DNA from: Citrobacter sp. MGH106
GTDB taxonomy: Bacteria > Pseudomonadota > Gammaproteobacteria > Enterobacterales > Enterobacteriaceae
Direction of reading: 5' to 3'
DNA length: 64,000 nucleotides
Assembly (NCBI RefSeq): GCF_001037495.1
Contig: NZ_KQ089822.1
Coordinates: 2,933,938-2,997,937, forward strand
How positions within the stretch are numbered: position 1 is the stretch's first letter; each line of letters begins with the position of its first letter. The notes beneath the pieces are model-generated. The model did no database searches, was not told where the DNA came from, and was given only the letters and a program-made list of their open reading frames with translations. Position numbers and translations under genes: made by a program. Positions 9,650-21,363 of the stretch are shown piece after piece.

Positions 9650-10537
9650 ATGCCGGGGTCGTCACGTAAAGCGCCAGTATGGTTGCCTATTTTGGTTTTG
9701 CTTATTGCTATGTCCTCCATTCAAAGCGGAGCATCGCTGGCGAAATCACTGTTCCCCCTTGTCGGCGCGCCTGGTGTTACCGCGCTGCGTCTTGCACTGG
9801 GAACGATAATCCTCATCGCATTCTTTAAACCCTGGCGTTTACGATTTGCAAAAGAACAGCGTCTTCCTCTGCTGTTTTATGGCCTGTCACTAGGCGGGAT
9901 GAACTATCTTTTCTACCTGTCAATTCAGACCGTGCCGTTGGGTATTGCCGTGGCACTGGAATTTACCGGACCGCTCGCGGTGGCGCTGTTCTCTTCCCGA
10001 CGTCCCGTTGATTTTATTTGGGTTGCGCTGGCCGTACTCGGACTCTGGTTCCTGTTGCCGCTGGGCCAGGACGTATCACACGTTGACTTAACCGGTGCTG
10101 CGCTTGCTCTGGGTGCTGGCGCCTGCTGGGCTGTCTATATTCTGACTGGGCAGCGGGCCGGCGAAGAACATGGACCTGCAACCGTGGCGGTAGGTTCATT
10201 GATAGCAGCACTCATTTTTGTTCCGATTGGCGTGATGCAGGCTGGAGATGCGCTGTGGCACTGGTCAATACTCCCGCTAGGTTTGGCGGTGGCTGTTCTC
10301 TCCACGGCCCTTCCCTACTCACTGGAGATGATCGCGTTGACCCGATTACCGACGCGTACCTTTGGTACGTTAATGAGCATGGAACCCGCGCTGGCCGCCG
10401 TTTCCGGGATGATTTTCCTTGGAGAAACGCTGACGATGGTACAGACGCTGGCCTTAGGGGCAATCATTGCCGCCTCAATGGGGTCGACACTTACCATCCG
10501 CAGAGAGCCACAAATTAAGGAACTAGACGTTAAATAA
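9650..10537 (+). CDS. rhtA: Threonine/homoserine exporter RhtA
   Basis: A 295-residue inner-membrane protein with ten predicted transmembrane helices and two EamA repeats of the drug/metabolite transporter superfamily. In E. coli it exports threonine, homoserine and related amino acids. I chose ATG 9650, preceded by AGGAG at 9640-9644. The alternative in-frame TTG at 9635 would place the Shine-Dalgarno inside the coding region. Length equals the E. coli protein. It stands alone between ompX and dps and is followed by a long perfect hairpin. Confidence 0.95.
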   Translation: MPGSSRKAPVWLPILVLLIAMSSIQSGASLAKSLFPLVGAPGVTALRLALGTIILIAFFKPWRLRFAKEQRLPLLFYGLSLGGMNYLFYLSIQTVPLGIAVALEFTGPLAVALFSSRRPVDFIWVALAVLGLWFLLPLGQDVSHVDLTGAALALGAGACWAVYILTGQRAGEEHGPATVAVGSLIAALIFVPIGVMQAGDALWHWSILPLGLAVAVLSTALPYSLEMIALTRLPTRTFGTLMSMEPALAAVSGMIFLGETLTMVQTLALGAIIAASMGSTLTIRREPQIKELDVK

Positions 10538-10546
10538 CCTTCCATT

Positions 10547-10577
10547 ATTCTGCATGGTTTGCATAACCATGCAGAAT
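10547..10577. terminator. Long hairpin after rhtA
   Basis: Perfect 13-bp arms (ATTCTGCATGGTT at 10547-10559 and its complement at 10565-10577) with a 5-base loop begin 10 bp after rhtA. No T-tract follows. It may be an RNA-stabilising element or a weak terminator rather than a standard intrinsic terminator. Confidence 0.55.
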
Positions 10578-10786
10578 ATCCTGCTGTTTATCGCAGTAAT
10601 TATTATTCTTACACTTAATCCATTCTCATAATCATATTCATCTGCATCAGATGCACGCAAAATAAATATCCGATACTGACACAATAACAATATATCCAAA
10701 TGATTTTATTGAACATTTTATATTCACCTCGCTCTCCACTATTAAAGTGATAGGTAAGGCCAGAAAAATAAATCCAAAATAAGGTC

Positions 10787-10792
10787 TATACT
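10787..10792 (+). promoter_or_regulatory. dps promoter -10 element
   Basis: TATACT preceded by C (CTATACT) matches the E. coli dps -10, which is used by sigma-S in stationary phase and by sigma-70 with OxyR. It lies 50 bp before the ATG. Confidence 0.7.
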
Positions 10793-10820
10793 TACTCCCG
10801 TTGAATGACCTGGGACGTAA

Positions 10821-11345
<525 letters not shown>

Positions 11346-11371
11346 TAACTGTCATAAGTATTCCCTATAAC

Positions 11372-11394
11372 ACCCTCGCTCCCGCGGGGGTTTT
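11372..11394 (+). terminator. dps terminator
   Basis: Stem ACCCTCGC (11372-11379) with GCGGGGGT (11384-11391) is followed by T residues. It is directly followed by an NtrC-like inverted repeat. Confidence 0.75.
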
Positions 11395-11410
11395 GCACTT
11401 TTATGGTGCA
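11394..11410. promoter_or_regulatory. NtrC-like enhancer site, distal
   Basis: TGCACT-N5-GGTGCA is one mismatch from the NtrC consensus TGCACC-N5-GGTGCA. It lies about 230 bp upstream of the sigma-54 element of glnH and abuts the dps terminator. Confidence 0.55.
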
Positions 11411-11551
11411 CAACATTGATCGTTCGTCACTTCAAAGTAAAATATTTGTAATAATCACCTCACACAATCGTTAACGAAAGATTGTTTTATCTACAATTTT
11501 TACGCTAAATAGTCATACCGTTTGTACTGCACTATTCATGCACCAAATCAG

Positions 11552-11568
11552 TGCCCCGAAACGGTGCA
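11552..11568. promoter_or_regulatory. NtrC-like enhancer site for glnHPQ
   Basis: TGCCCC-N5-GGTGCA is one mismatch from the NtrC consensus and lies about 75 bp upstream of the -24 element. A further related half-site, TGCACC, is at 11539-11544. Confidence 0.65.
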
Positions 11569-11641
11569 AATCACCAGCATTGCCTTACTTATTGTGCAGT
11601 AAAACGAAAGGTCTCCTTTTTAAAACAATAAGTTGCAAAAC

Positions 11642-11657
11642 TGGCACGATTTTTTCA
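11642..11657 (+). promoter_or_regulatory. Sigma-54 promoter of glnHPQ
   Basis: TGGCACG gives the invariant GG of the -24 element. The -12 element ten bases later reads TTTC instead of TTGC. The same arrangement is my recollection of E. coli glnHp2, which is activated by NtrC under nitrogen limitation. Confidence 0.65.
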
Positions 11658-11668
11658 TTACGTTTTAA

Positions 11669-12457
<789 letters not shown>

Positions 12458-12482
12458 AACAGCCTGAACATCGGCTCGTCGA

Positions 12483-12509
12483 GCCCGGTAGCACTTACGC
12501 ATACCGGGC
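12483..12509. repeat. REP element in the glnH-glnP gap
   Basis: GCCCGGTA (12483-12490) pairs with TACCGGGC (12502-12509). It is a REP unit inside the operon, likely protecting the upstream glnH mRNA from 3' decay. Confidence 0.75.
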
Positions 12510-12587
12510 CTACGTTTTGGCCCCAGGTCGGATAATCCGACACTGCTGGCTGTTTGAATATTTTCACCACGGTAACAGGAACGACAT

Positions 12588-13247
12588 ATGCAGTTTGACT
12601 GGAGTGCCATCTGGCCCGCCATTCCGCTTTTGATAGAAGGCGCCAAAATGACCCTGTGGATTTCGGTCCTCGGTCTGGCAGGCGGTCTGATCATCGGACT
12701 AGCAGCGGGATTTGCGCGTACCTTCGGAGGTTGGATTGCCAACCACGTTGCGCTGGTCTTTATCGAAGTCATCCGCGGTACGCCGATCGTCGTACAGGTG
12801 ATGTTTATCTACTTCGCCCTGCCAATGGCGTTTAACGACTTGCGTATTGATCCCTTCAGCGCCGCCGTTGTCACCATCATGATTAACTCAGGGGCCTACA
12901 TCGCGGAAATCACGCGCGGCGCGGTACTCTCAATCCATAAAGGCTTCAGCGAAGCTGGACTGGCGCTTGGCCTCTCACGTACTGAGACCATTCGCCACGT
13001 TATTTTACCTCTCGCACTGCGTCGTATGCTGCCACCGTTGGGCAACCAGTGGATCATCAGTATCAAAGATACTTCGTTGTTTATTGTCATTGGTGTCGCT
13101 GAACTTACCCGTCAGGGTCAGGAAATCATTGCCGGTAACTTCCGCGCACTGGAAATCTGGAGCGCCGTCGCGGTGTTCTATCTGATCATTACGCTGGTGC
13201 TGAGCTTCATTCTGCGTCGTCTGGAAAGAAGGATGAAAATCCTGTGA
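12588..13247 (+). CDS. glnP: Glutamine ABC transporter permease GlnP
   Basis: A 219-residue inner-membrane permease of the His/Glu/Gln polar-amino-acid family with about five transmembrane helices. The EAA coupling loop ([20 protein letters not shown]), which docks on the ATPase, is intact. It forms the membrane channel with GlnQ. Its TGA overlaps the GTG start of glnQ by four bases. Confidence 0.97.
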   Translation: MQFDWSAIWPAIPLLIEGAKMTLWISVLGLAGGLIIGLAAGFARTFGGWIANHVALVFIEVIRGTPIVVQVMFIYFALPMAFNDLRIDPFSAAVVTIMINSGAYIAEITRGAVLSIHKGFSEAGLALGLSRTETIRHVILPLALRRMLPPLGNQWIISIKDTSLFIVIGVAELTRQGQEIIAGNFRALEIWSAVAVFYLIITLVLSFILRRLERRMKIL

Positions 13248-13966
13248 TTGAATTTAAAAACGTCTCTAAGCATTTTGGCCCAACCCAGGTGCTGCATAAC
13301 ATTGATCTGAATATTGGTCAGGGTGAAGTGGTGGTGATTATCGGGCCTTCCGGCTCTGGTAAATCCACGCTACTACGCTGCATTAACAAGCTGGAAGAAA
13401 TCACCTCGGGTGAACTGATCGTCGATGGCCTGAAGGTAAATGACCCGAAGGTAGACGAACGATTGATCCGCCAGGAAGCGGGAATGGTGTTCCAGCAGTT
13501 CTACCTTTTCCCACACCTGACGGCACTGGAAAACGTCATGTTTGGTCCACTGCGCGTACGTGGAGCGACGAAAGAGCAGGCAGAGAAACAGGCCAAAGAA
13601 TTATTAGCGAAAGTTGGTCTGGCCGAGCGTGCTCATCACTATCCTTCTGAGCTTTCCGGCGGTCAGCAGCAGCGCGTAGCTATCGCCCGCGCACTGGCGG
13701 TGAAGCCGAAAATGATGCTGTTCGATGAGCCGACTTCAGCACTTGACCCGGAACTGCGTCACGAAGTATTGAAGGTCATGCAGGATCTGGCGGAAGAAGG
13801 TATGACGATGGTGATTGTGACCCACGAAATCGGCTTTGCCGAAAAAGTGGCCTCACGTCTGATTTTCATTGATAAGGGCCGTATTGCTGAAGATGGTAAT
13901 CCGCAAGCTCTGATTGAAAATCCGCCAAGCCAGCGTTTGCAGGAATTTTTACAGCACGTTTCCTGA
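13244..13966 (+). CDS. glnQ: Glutamine ABC transporter ATP-binding protein GlnQ
   Basis: A 240-residue cytoplasmic ABC ATPase. Walker A is GPSGSGKST (residues 34-42), with the Q-loop in [11 protein letters not shown], signature LSGGQQQR, Walker B MMLFDEP and the switch histidine in VTHE. It powers glutamine import through GlnP. The start is GTG at 13244, coupled to the glnP stop. A hairpin follows the gene. Confidence 0.97.
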   Translation: MIEFKNVSKHFGPTQVLHNIDLNIGQGEVVVIIGPSGSGKSTLLRCINKLEEITSGELIVDGLKVNDPKVDERLIRQEAGMVFQQFYLFPHLTALENVMFGPLRVRGATKEQAEKQAKELLAKVGLAERAHHYPSELSGGQQQRVAIARALAVKPKMMLFDEPTSALDPELRHEVLKVMQDLAEEGMTMVIVTHEIGFAEKVASRLIFIDKGRIAEDGNPQALIENPPSQRLQEFLQHVS

Positions 13967-13973
13967 TACAAAT

Positions 13974-13998
13974 ACCTCCCTTCCCCGAAGGGAGGTTC
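13974..13998 (+). terminator. Terminator-like hairpin after glnQ
   Basis: Perfect ACCTCCCTT/AAGGGAGGT arms (13974-13982 and 13988-13996) enclose a 5-base loop. The T-run after it is short. Confidence 0.65.
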
Positions 13999-14083
13999 TA
14001 CACCAGAATCCTCTCATTTCAATTTTCTCCCGCACTGACATCTATACTTATCCTTTTGAATTTCTTTTCTCATGGGAGGAGTC

Positions 14084-16318
14084 ATGCGGTGGATCCTGTT
14101 CATCTTCTTTTGTCTGCTGAGCGTCCCGGCTCAGGCGGTGACAATACCCGGTGTGACGTCAACAGCGTCCACCAGCCCACAAACAGAACCAGCGCCTGAA
14201 CCTGACGTTGAACAAAAGAAAGCCGCCTACGGTGCGCTGGCAGACGTTCTGGAGAATGAAGCTTCCCGTCAGGAGTTGATTGGCCAGTTGCGAAAAGTCG
14301 CGGCAACTCCTCCTCCCGATCCCGTACCAACTATCGTCCCACCCACACTGACTGAAGAAAAAACAGTTCTGGAAAACGTTACTGATATCAGCCGTCATTA
14401 CGGTGAAGCTCTCTCCGGCCGCTTTGCTCAGCTTTATCGCAACATCACTGATGCGCCGCATAAAACCTTTAATTCGCAAACGTTCACCAATGCCCTGACC
14501 CATTTTTTAATGCTGGCTGTTTCGGTATTCGGATTTTACTGGCTGATACGCCTGTGTGCGTTGCCGTTATATCGAAAAATGGGGCAATGGGCGCGGCGGA
14601 AAAACCGCGAACGCAGCAATTGGCTACAACTTCCCGCAATGATCATCGGCGCGTTTATCATTGATTTACTACTGCTGGCGCTCACGCTGTTTATCGGACA
14701 GATACTGAGTGACAGAATGAACGCCGGTAGCCGTACCATCGCTTTCCAGCAAAGCTTGTTTCTCAATGCTTTCGCGCTGATTGAGTTTTTCAAGGCTATT
14801 CTGCGCCTGATATTTTGCCCGACAGTGGCAGAACTACGCCCCTTCAACATTCAGGATGCGGGCGCACGCTACTGGAATCGGCGTCTGAGTTCATTAAGCA
14901 GTCTGATTGGCTATGGACTTATCGTGGCGGTTCCCATCATTTCTAATCAGGTCAATGTGCAGGTCGGCGCCATGGCTAACGTTATCATCATGTTATGTAT
15001 CACGCTGTGGGCGCTGTATCTGATTTTCAGGAACAAGAAAGAGATAACACAGCATTTGCAGAATCTGGCGGAGCGCTCGCTGGCTTTTTTTAGCCTGTTT
15101 ATCCGCGCCTTTGCGCTTGTCTGGCACTGGCTGGCCAGTGCTTATTTTATTGTGCTGTTTTTCTTTTCACTGTTTGATCCAGGCAACAGCCTGAAATTTA
15201 TGATGGGCGCGACGCTACGCAGCCTGGTGATTATCGGTATTGCGGCGTTTGTATCCGGTATGTTCTCCCGCTGGATAGCCAAAACGATTACGCTATCGCC
15301 ACACACCCAACGCAGCTATCCGGAACTACAAAAACGACTCAATGGCTGGTTGTCGACGGCGTTAAGCGTTGCGCGGATCCTGACCGTCTGCGTTGCGGTA
15401 ATGCTGCTACTTAATGCCTGGGGTCTGTTCGATTTCTGGAACTGGCTGCATTACGGCGCGGGAGAAAAAACGGTTGATATCCTGATCCGCATCGCGCTGA
15501 TATTATTCTTCTCCGCCATCGGCTGGACGATCCTCGCCAGCCTGATTGAAAACCGACTGGCATCGGATATTCATGGCCGCCCGTTACCCAGCGCACGAAC
15601 CCGAACTCTGCTCACACTGTTTCGCAACGCGCTGGCGGTGATTATCAGCACTATCACCATTATGATCGTACTGTCAGAAATTGGCGTCAATATCGCTCCG
15701 TTACTGGCGGGCGCAGGTGCACTGGGTCTGGCGATTTCTTTCGGCTCACAGACGCTGGTGAAAGACATTATTACCGGGATTTTTATCCAGTTCGAAAACG
15801 GTATGAACACCGGTGATTTAGTTACCATCGGTCCGTTAACCGGTACGGTTGAGCGCATGTCTATTCGCTCGGTAGGCGTGCGGCAGGACACCGGGGCGTA
15901 CCATATCATCCCCTGGTCTTCGATAACGACCTTCGCCAACTTCGTGCGGGGGATTGGGTCAGTAGTCGCCAATTACGACGTTGACCGGCATGAGGATGCT
16001 GATAAAGCCAATCAGGCGCTAAAAGATGCAGTCGCCGCTGTGATGGGCATGGAGGATATCCGGGGACTCATCATCGGTGAGCCGTCATTCGCCGGAATTG
16101 TCGGCTTAACGAATACGGCGTTTACGCTACGGGTCTCCTTTACCACACTACCGCTGAAGCAATGGACCGTGCGTTTCGCGCTCGACAGTCAGGTGAAAAA
16201 ATATTTTGATCTGGCCAATGTTCGCGCGCCGGTGCAGACCTATCAGGTACTGCCTGCACCGGGAAATAGCTCAACGCAGTCCGGTGGGCAACTGCCGCCA
16301 ACTGAGCCTACGATTTAG
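14084..16318 (+). CDS. ybiO: Moderate-conductance mechanosensitive channel YbiO (MscM)
   Basis: A 744-residue member of the MscS superfamily. It has a signal peptide ending SVPAQA, a periplasmic N-terminal region and roughly ten transmembrane helices. The MscS core follows: the glycine/alanine-rich pore helix [15 protein letters not shown], then the beta domain with [11 protein letters not shown]. It releases solutes during hypo-osmotic shock. ATG 14084 follows GGGAGGA at 14074-14080; an in-frame start at 14072 would sit on that site. The stop overlaps the stop region of convergent rlmF by four bases. Confidence 0.95.
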   Translation: MRWILFIFFCLLSVPAQAVTIPGVTSTASTSPQTEPAPEPDVEQKKAAYGALADVLENEASRQELIGQLRKVAATPPPDPVPTIVPPTLTEEKTVLENVTDISRHYGEALSGRFAQLYRNITDAPHKTFNSQTFTNALTHFLMLAVSVFGFYWLIRLCALPLYRKMGQWARRKNRERSNWLQLPAMIIGAFIIDLLLLALTLFIGQILSDRMNAGSRTIAFQQSLFLNAFALIEFFKAILRLIFCPTVAELRPFNIQDAGARYWNRRLSSLSSLIGYGLIVAVPIISNQVNVQVGAMANVIIMLCITLWALYLIFRNKKEITQHLQNLAERSLAFFSLFIRAFALVWHWLASAYFIVLFFFSLFDPGNSLKFMMGATLRSLVIIGIAAFVSGMFSRWIAKTITLSPHTQRSYPELQKRLNGWLSTALSVARILTVCVAVMLLLNAWGLFDFWNWLHYGAGEKTVDILIRIALILFFSAIGWTILASLIENRLASDIHGRPLPSARTRTLLTLFRNALAVIISTITIMIVLSEIGVNIAPLLAGAGALGLAISFGSQTLVKDIITGIFIQFENGMNTGDLVTIGPLTGTVERMSIRSVGVRQDTGAYHIIPWSSITTFANFVRGIGSVVANYDVDRHEDADKANQALKDAVAAVMGMEDIRGLIIGEPSFAGIVGLTNTAFTLRVSFTTLPLKQWTVRFALDSQVKKYFDLANVRAPVQTYQVLPAPGNSSTQSGGQLPPTEPTI

Positions 16319-17241
16319 CGTTTACGCGTCATAAAACGTCGGCGCTGATCGTTATCCATAAAGGTCCAGGCAATAAAGCGACTCTGCTTTTGCCCCTGGG
16401 CCATCTCTTTTTTAACCACTTTCACCGCACCTGCGTCCGTTAACGCATGATACAGCGGTGGCAAATTTTCACCGCGCGATACCAGCGTTGTGAACCACAT
16501 GACCTGCCGACCAAAGGTCTGGCTTTCAGCGATCATTTTCTTGATGAATGCCACTTCACCGCCTTCACACCACAGCTCCTGCTGCTGTCCGCCAAAGTTC
16601 AGCGCATCATCTTTGTCCTGCCCCAGATTGCGGCGTTTGCGCTCGCTTCCTGCACGGGCGGAGGCTGCAGAATCGTGGAATGGCGGATTGCAAAGCGTGG
16701 CTTCGTACTGTTCATTTTTATGAATAATACCGGTGAAGATAGCCGACGCATCTTTCTGACGACGCAAACGGATAGCCCGGGTTAACCCAGGGTTAGCGTT
16801 GATGATCGCCTGTGCGCTACTAAACGCTTCGTCACTGGTCTCACTACCGGTAAATCGCCAGCCATATTCATGCACGCCGATAAGCGGATAAATACAGTTT
16901 GCCCCCACCCCGACATCCAGCACGCTCGCATTGGCAGGAATAGTTCCCGTCGTTTCCCCCAGTAGATCGGCCAGATGATGAATGTAATCCGCACGCCCCG
17001 GCACTGGCGGACACAGGAAACCTTGCGGAATATCCCAGTTTGCCACCGCATAATAATGTGCCAGCAATGCTTTGTTCAGCGCCTTCACAGCCTGGGGATT
17101 CGCGAAATCAACGCTCTGCTCACCACCCGGTGTAAGGGTGAGAAATTGCGTCAGTTCGGGCGTAACCTGGCATAAAGTCGCAAGATCATAACGGCCATTG
17201 TGGCGGTTTCGTGGGTGTAATCCCGGTTTCTGGGGGGGCAT
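16315..17241 (-). CDS. rlmF: 23S rRNA (adenine(1618)-N6)-methyltransferase RlmF
   Basis: A 308-residue SAM-dependent methyltransferase that makes m6A1618 in 23S rRNA. The SAM-binding motif [13 protein letters not shown] and catalytic NPPFHDS are present, and the length equals E. coli RlmF (YbiN). The codons after ATG form a run of seven C on the coding strand (MPPQ), a small homopolymer that could be slippage-prone. Its tail overlaps the end of ybiO. It diverges from mcbA. Confidence 0.96.
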   Translation of the reverse strand: MPPQKPGLHPRNRHNGRYDLATLCQVTPELTQFLTLTPGGEQSVDFANPQAVKALNKALLAHYYAVANWDIPQGFLCPPVPGRADYIHHLADLLGETTGTIPANASVLDVGVGANCIYPLIGVHEYGWRFTGSETSDEAFSSAQAIINANPGLTRAIRLRRQKDASAIFTGIIHKNEQYEATLCNPPFHDSAASARAGSERKRRNLGQDKDDALNFGGQQQELWCEGGEVAFIKKMIAESQTFGRQVMWFTTLVSRGENLPPLYHALTDAGAVKVVKKEMAQGQKQSRFIAWTFMDNDQRRRFMTRKR

Positions 17242-17397
17242 AGCTTTCTCCTTTTAACAGCGGCGTAAGATACCCGCATAACGCTAAGTGGTAAACACAC
17301 ACAACAGGGAATCTCGAATTAATTAGGGTATAGCGCTGATTAACACAAAATGAGTTGTTCAAAAAATGCGCAGTTCAACATCAATTTTTTGCGTTAA

Positions 17398-17438
17398 TTG
17401 TCATGTGATGACGTCCTAAACTTATCAGGTACTACCTG
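17398..17438 (+). promoter_or_regulatory. mcbA promoter region with two palindromes
   Basis: GTCAT-GTG-ATGAC (17400-17412) and CAGGTA-C-TACCTG (17426-17438) are perfect inverted repeats. They lie in the 60 bp before the mcbA start, around a possible -35 TTGTCA at 17398-17403. They are candidate operators; McbR is the known E. coli repressor of mcbA, but I cannot assign the site to it by sequence. Confidence 0.4.
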
Positions 17439-17460
17439 TTGTTTCTCAGAGGATATCATC

Positions 17461-17721
17461 ATGAAAAAATGCCTCACATTACTTGCCGCTACCGTACTCA
17501 CCGGCATGACATTTGCTTCTTTTGCTGCACAGCCCATCACCAGTCCTGCCACCGGTCCACTACAGGCTTCCGGCACAGTATCCGCTACAGGGGCGTCCAA
17601 CCTGAGCGATCTTGAAGATAAGTTAGCGGAAAAAGCGAAGGAGCAAGGCGCAAAAGGCTTTGTGGTTAATTCTGCTGGCGGCAAAAACCAGATGTATGGT
17701 ACAGCAACTATCTATAAGTAA
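17461..17721 (+). CDS. mcbA: DUF1471 periplasmic stress protein McbA (YbiM)
   Basis: An 86-residue small secreted protein of the YhcN/BhsA/McbA family: 22-residue signal peptide (cleavage after ASFA) and a compact DUF1471 domain. In E. coli it is repressed by McbR and its overproduction affects colanic acid and biofilm. ATG 17461 follows AGAGGA and gives exactly the E. coli length; the frame is open upstream to 17398 but that stretch has no signal-peptide character. A paralogue, ybiJ, lies 4 kb downstream. Confidence 0.94.
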   Translation: MKKCLTLLAATVLTGMTFASFAAQPITSPATGPLQASGTVSATGASNLSDLEDKLAEKAKEQGAKGFVVNSAGGKNQMYGTATIYK

Positions 17722-17735
17722 CTCACCCTCAGCTC

Positions 17736-17768
17736 AACTGCATTCGCCCTGAATGCAGTTTTCTTTTT
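17736..17768 (+). terminator. mcbA terminator
   Basis: AACTGCATTC/GAATGCAGTT arms (17736-17745 and 17751-17760) with loop gccct are followed by a T-rich tail. Confidence 0.88.
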
Positions 17769-17887
17769 GATGTTCTCACCACTACCCGCACAAAATGTGA
17801 CCATCATGTTGGAATTTTGAATCCAATGTAAATAAATGTATTTATTTTTGAATTAATGAATGCTAAAAAGCTGCACTGATTAGCAAT

Positions 17888-17906
17888 GCTAATCAAAATC
17901 ATTATC
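17888..17906. promoter_or_regulatory. Fur box upstream of fiu
   Basis: This 19-mer matches the classical Fur box (GATAATGATAATCATTATC) at 16 of 19 positions, with the right half ATCATTATC perfect. It lies about 110 bp before the fiu start, implying iron repression of fiu and probably ybiX. Confidence 0.85.
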
Positions 17907-18013
17907 AATTACATCTTTCATTCCGGCGAGACCTGCAGGGCACAACATCCACAGAGATGTCCCTTCGCATGAGTGAAACCTTCTACTCAAAAAATAATAA
18001 GTTACTCATTAAT

Positions 18014-20299
18014 ATGGATAAAAATCGCAATTTGCCGTCCAGTAGTTTTCACTCCCTCACCTTTTTTGCCGGGTTGTGCATTAGCCTGACTCCGGTAGCT
18101 CAGGCTGTCGCCGCGGGTGATCAAGATAAGAAACAGGAAGATACGCTGGTTGTAGAAGCGGCTAAGCCATCGCTGTATGCCCCTACGCAGTCTGCCGATC
18201 CGAAATTTTCTCGTCCGATTGCGGATACCACACGCACCATGACGGTAATTTCTGAGCAGGTTATCAAGGATCAAGGGGCAACAAATCTGACCGATGCGCT
18301 GAAAAACGTACCGGGTGTGGGCGCATTTTTCGCCGGTGAAAACGGAAACTCCACCACCGGTGACGCTGTTTATATGCGCGGAGCTGATACGTCAAACAGC
18401 ATTTATATTGACGGTGTTCGTGATATCGGTAGCGTCACACGCGATACTTTTAACACCGAACAAGTTGAAGTGATTAAGGGCCCTTCCGGTACCGATTATG
18501 GTCGCAGCGCGCCAACCGGCTCTATCAATATGATCAGCAAACAGCCGCGCACCGACTCTGGAATTGATGCGTCTGCCAGCGTAGGCAGCGCCTGGTTCCG
18601 TCGGGGTACGCTTGACATTAACCAGGTCATCGGTGACACCACTGCGGCACGTTTAAATCTGATGGGCGAAAAAACGCACGATGCCGGACGCGATAACATT
18701 AAAAACGAGCGCTATGGCGTTGCCCCATCTATCGCCTTTGGGCTAGGCACCGAAAATCGACTTTACCTGAACTATCTGCATGTCACCCAGCACAACACAC
18801 CAGACGGAGGCATTCCCACAATTGGTCTGCCGGGCTACTCTGCGCCTTCTGCAGGGACTTCCGCCCTGAACCATTCCGGGAAAGTGGATACAAATAATTT
18901 CTACGGTACCGACTCAGATTACGACGACTCGACGACCGACACCGCGACTATGCGGTTTGAGCATGATCTGAACGACAGCACAACCATTCGTAACACCACG
19001 CGCTGGTCACGTATTAAACAGGATTACCTGATGACTGCGGTAATGGGTGGTGCGTCAAACATTACGCAACCGACCAGCAGCGTCGATACATGGACCTGGT
19101 CACGCCTGTCGAATACCAAAGATGTCAGCAATAAGATCCTGACTAACCAGACTAACCTGACCTCAAAATTTTATACCGGCTCTGTCGGGCATGACATCAG
19201 CACTGGCGTAGAGTTGACGCGCGAAACACAGACCAACTACGGCCTGGTTCCACTCACGCCTCCACCGGTTAATATTTACCATCCCAACAGCAACGTGAAC
19301 CTGGGCGGATTGTCCCGCAATGGCGCAAACGCCAACGGTCAGACTGACACCTTCGGCATTTACGCCTTCGACACCCTGCAAATTACCCGTGATATCGAAC
19401 TGAACGGCGGTATCCGACTGGATAATTATCGTACCGAGTATGACAGCGCGACTGCATGCGGCGCTTCTGGTCGTGGCGCAGTTGCGTGCCCGGCAGGGGT
19501 AGCTAAAGGGTCACCAGTCACCACCATTGATACCGCAAAGTCAGATAATCTGGTGAACTGGAAAGCCGGTGCGCTTTATCATCTGACCGATAACGGCAAC
19601 GTTTACATTAACTACGCCGTTTCTCAGCAACCGCCGGGCGGCAGCAACTTTGCCCTTGCCCAGAGCGGAACAGGTAACAGCGCAAACCGTACCGACTTCA
19701 AACCGCAAAAAGCGAAAACCAGCGAGATCGGCACCAAGTGGGAAGTACTGGATAAACGTCTGCTGTTAACCGCAGCGATTTTCCGCACGGATATTGAGAA
19801 CGAAGTTGAACAGAATGACGACGGGACCTGGTCCCAGTACGGAAAGAAACGTGTTGAAGGGTACGAACTCTCTGTCGCAGGTAATATCACTCCTGCATGG
19901 CAGGTGATTGGGGGTTATACCCAGCAGCGTGCTACGGTGCACAACGGTAAAGATGTTGCCCAGGATGGCTCATCCTCGCTGCCGTATACTCCGGAACATG
20001 CGTTCACGCTGTGGAGCCAGTATCAGGCCACTGATGATGTTTCCGTAGGCGCAGGCGCACGCTACGTTGGCAGCATGCATCGCGGCTCTGACGGTGCGGT
20101 GGGTACACCATCCTATACCGAAGGGTACTGGGTAGCCGACGCCAAGCTGGGTTACCGAGTGAACCGCAATCTCGACTTCCAGTTGAACGTCTACAACCTG
20201 TTCGATACCGATTACGTATCCTCAATCAACAAGAGCGGATACCGTTACCATCCAGGTGAACCAAGAACCTTCCTGCTCACCGCCAACATGCATTTCTGA
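18014..20299 (+). CDS. fiu: TonB-dependent catecholate siderophore receptor Fiu
   Basis: A 761-residue outer-membrane receptor: signal peptide ending AVAA (about residue 34), TonB box DTLVVEA (about 43-49), plug domain (about 70-190) and a 22-strand beta-barrel ending in MHF. In E. coli, Fiu takes up monomeric catecholates such as dihydroxybenzoylserine and catechol-bearing beta-lactams. I use ATG 18014 by homology. The same frame has ATGs at 17957 and 17969 that would add up to 19 residues, and the Shine-Dalgarno before 18014 is weak, so the start is less certain than the gene. A Fur box precedes it and ybiX follows at 43 bp. Confidence 0.95.
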   Translation: MDKNRNLPSSSFHSLTFFAGLCISLTPVAQAVAAGDQDKKQEDTLVVEAAKPSLYAPTQSADPKFSRPIADTTRTMTVISEQVIKDQGATNLTDALKNVPGVGAFFAGENGNSTTGDAVYMRGADTSNSIYIDGVRDIGSVTRDTFNTEQVEVIKGPSGTDYGRSAPTGSINMISKQPRTDSGIDASASVGSAWFRRGTLDINQVIGDTTAARLNLMGEKTHDAGRDNIKNERYGVAPSIAFGLGTENRLYLNYLHVTQHNTPDGGIPTIGLPGYSAPSAGTSALNHSGKVDTNNFYGTDSDYDDSTTDTATMRFEHDLNDSTTIRNTTRWSRIKQDYLMTAVMGGASNITQPTSSVDTWTWSRLSNTKDVSNKILTNQTNLTSKFYTGSVGHDISTGVELTRETQTNYGLVPLTPPPVNIYHPNSNVNLGGLSRNGANANGQTDTFGIYAFDTLQITRDIELNGGIRLDNYRTEYDSATACGASGRGAVACPAGVAKGSPVTTIDTAKSDNLVNWKAGALYHLTDNGNVYINYAVSQQPPGGSNFALAQSGTGNSANRTDFKPQKAKTSEIGTKWEVLDKRLLLTAAIFRTDIENEVEQNDDGTWSQYGKKRVEGYELSVAGNITPAWQVIGGYTQQRATVHNGKDVAQDGSSSLPYTPEHAFTLWSQYQATDDVSVGAGARYVGSMHRGSDGAVGTPSYTEGYWVADAKLGYRVNRNLDFQLNVYNLFDTDYVSSINKSGYRYHPGEPRTFLLTANMHF

Positions 20300-20342
20300 T
20301 CCATTACGTGGGGCGCAAGCCCCACTCTCAGGAGAGACACTA

Positions 20343-21020
20343 ATGATGTACCACATTCCCGGCATCCTGTCGGCGCAGGATGTAACCTGGTTTCGCGAAC
20401 AACTGAGCACCACAGGGTGGGTTGATGGCCGCGTAACCACGGGCGCTCAGGGGGCGCAGGTTAAGAATAACCAACAGGTTGATACACGCGACGAACGCTA
20501 TGCAGCATTGCAACAAGCAGTGCAGAACGCCGTTAACAACAACGCGCTTTTCTTTGCCGCTGCACTGCCAAAAACACTTTCAACTCCGCTGTTCAATCGC
20601 TATCAGAACAACGAAACTTACGGTTTTCACGTCGATGGTGCGGTACGCAGTCACCCGGAAAACGGCTGGATGCGTACAGATCTGTCTGCCACCTTATTCT
20701 TAAGCGATCCCGACAGTTACGAAGGTGGAGAACTGCTGGTGAATGACACCTACGGTCAACACGCGGTGAAGCTCCCGGCAGGCGATCTGGTTCTCTACCC
20801 CTCCAGCAGCCTGCATTGTGTAACGCCGGTCACTCGCGGCATTCGCGTCGCTTCATTTATGTGGATCCAGTCTATGATCCGTGATGATAAAAAACGCGCA
20901 ATGCTCTTTGAACTGGATAAAAACATCCAGTCCCTGAAGTCACGCCATGGAGAAAACACAGAGATCCTTTCCTTGCTCAATCTCTACCATAACCTGCTGC
21001 GTGAATGGTCCGAAATCTGA
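20343..21020 (+). CDS. ybiX: Fe(II)/2-oxoglutarate PKHD-type hydroxylase YbiX
   Basis: A 225-residue dioxygenase of the PKHD/PiuC family. The iron facial triad is visible as His96, Asp98 (GFHVDG) and His158 (SLHCVTP), with an arginine at about 165-168 for 2-oxoglutarate. Its reaction is unproven. Genes of this type commonly sit beside TonB receptors, as here with fiu, which suggests a role in siderophore or iron metabolism. ATG 20343 follows AGGAG and matches the E. coli length; the frame extends upstream into the end of fiu. Confidence 0.93.
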   Translation: MMYHIPGILSAQDVTWFREQLSTTGWVDGRVTTGAQGAQVKNNQQVDTRDERYAALQQAVQNAVNNNALFFAAALPKTLSTPLFNRYQNNETYGFHVDGAVRSHPENGWMRTDLSATLFLSDPDSYEGGELLVNDTYGQHAVKLPAGDLVLYPSSSLHCVTPVTRGIRVASFMWIQSMIRDDKKRAMLFELDKNIQSLKSRHGENTEILSLLNLYHNLLREWSEI

Positions 21021-21096
21021 TACGTCTCCCTGATGGTCGTTTTTCACCCATAGCATTCGCTATACTTATTTGTATACCGACTATGGGGAGGCATAT

Positions 21097-21363
21097 ATGG
21101 CATCCGGATGGGCAAATGACGACGCGGTAAACGAACAGATCAACAATACTATTGAAGATGCTGTTGCCCGCGCCCGGGGTGAATTACCCACGGGAGAAAG
21201 TCTTTATGAGTGTGAGGAATGTGGTGATCCTATCCCTCAGGCCAGACGTGAGGCCGTTCCTGGCGTGCGCTTATGCATCACCTGCCAGCAGGACAAAGAT
21301 TCACATAATTCGGCTTTCTCAGGATATAATCGCAGAGGTTCGAAAGACAGCCAGCTACGTTGA
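21097..21363 (+). CDS. ybiI: DksA/TraR-type zinc-finger protein YbiI
   Basis: 88 residues with a C4 zinc finger (Cys39, Cys42, Cys60, Cys63: CEEC and CITC) and a basic C-terminal tail GYNRRGSKDSQLR. It resembles the DksA/TraR family but lacks the long coiled coil with the DxxDxA tip, so a DksA-like action on RNA polymerase should not be assumed. ATG 21097 is supported by GGGGAGG at 21085-21091; nine more in-frame codons lie upstream. Function unknown. Confidence 0.9.
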   Translation: MASGWANDDAVNEQINNTIEDAVARARGELPTGESLYECEECGDPIPQARREAVPGVRLCITCQQDKDSHNSAFSGYNRRGSKDSQLR

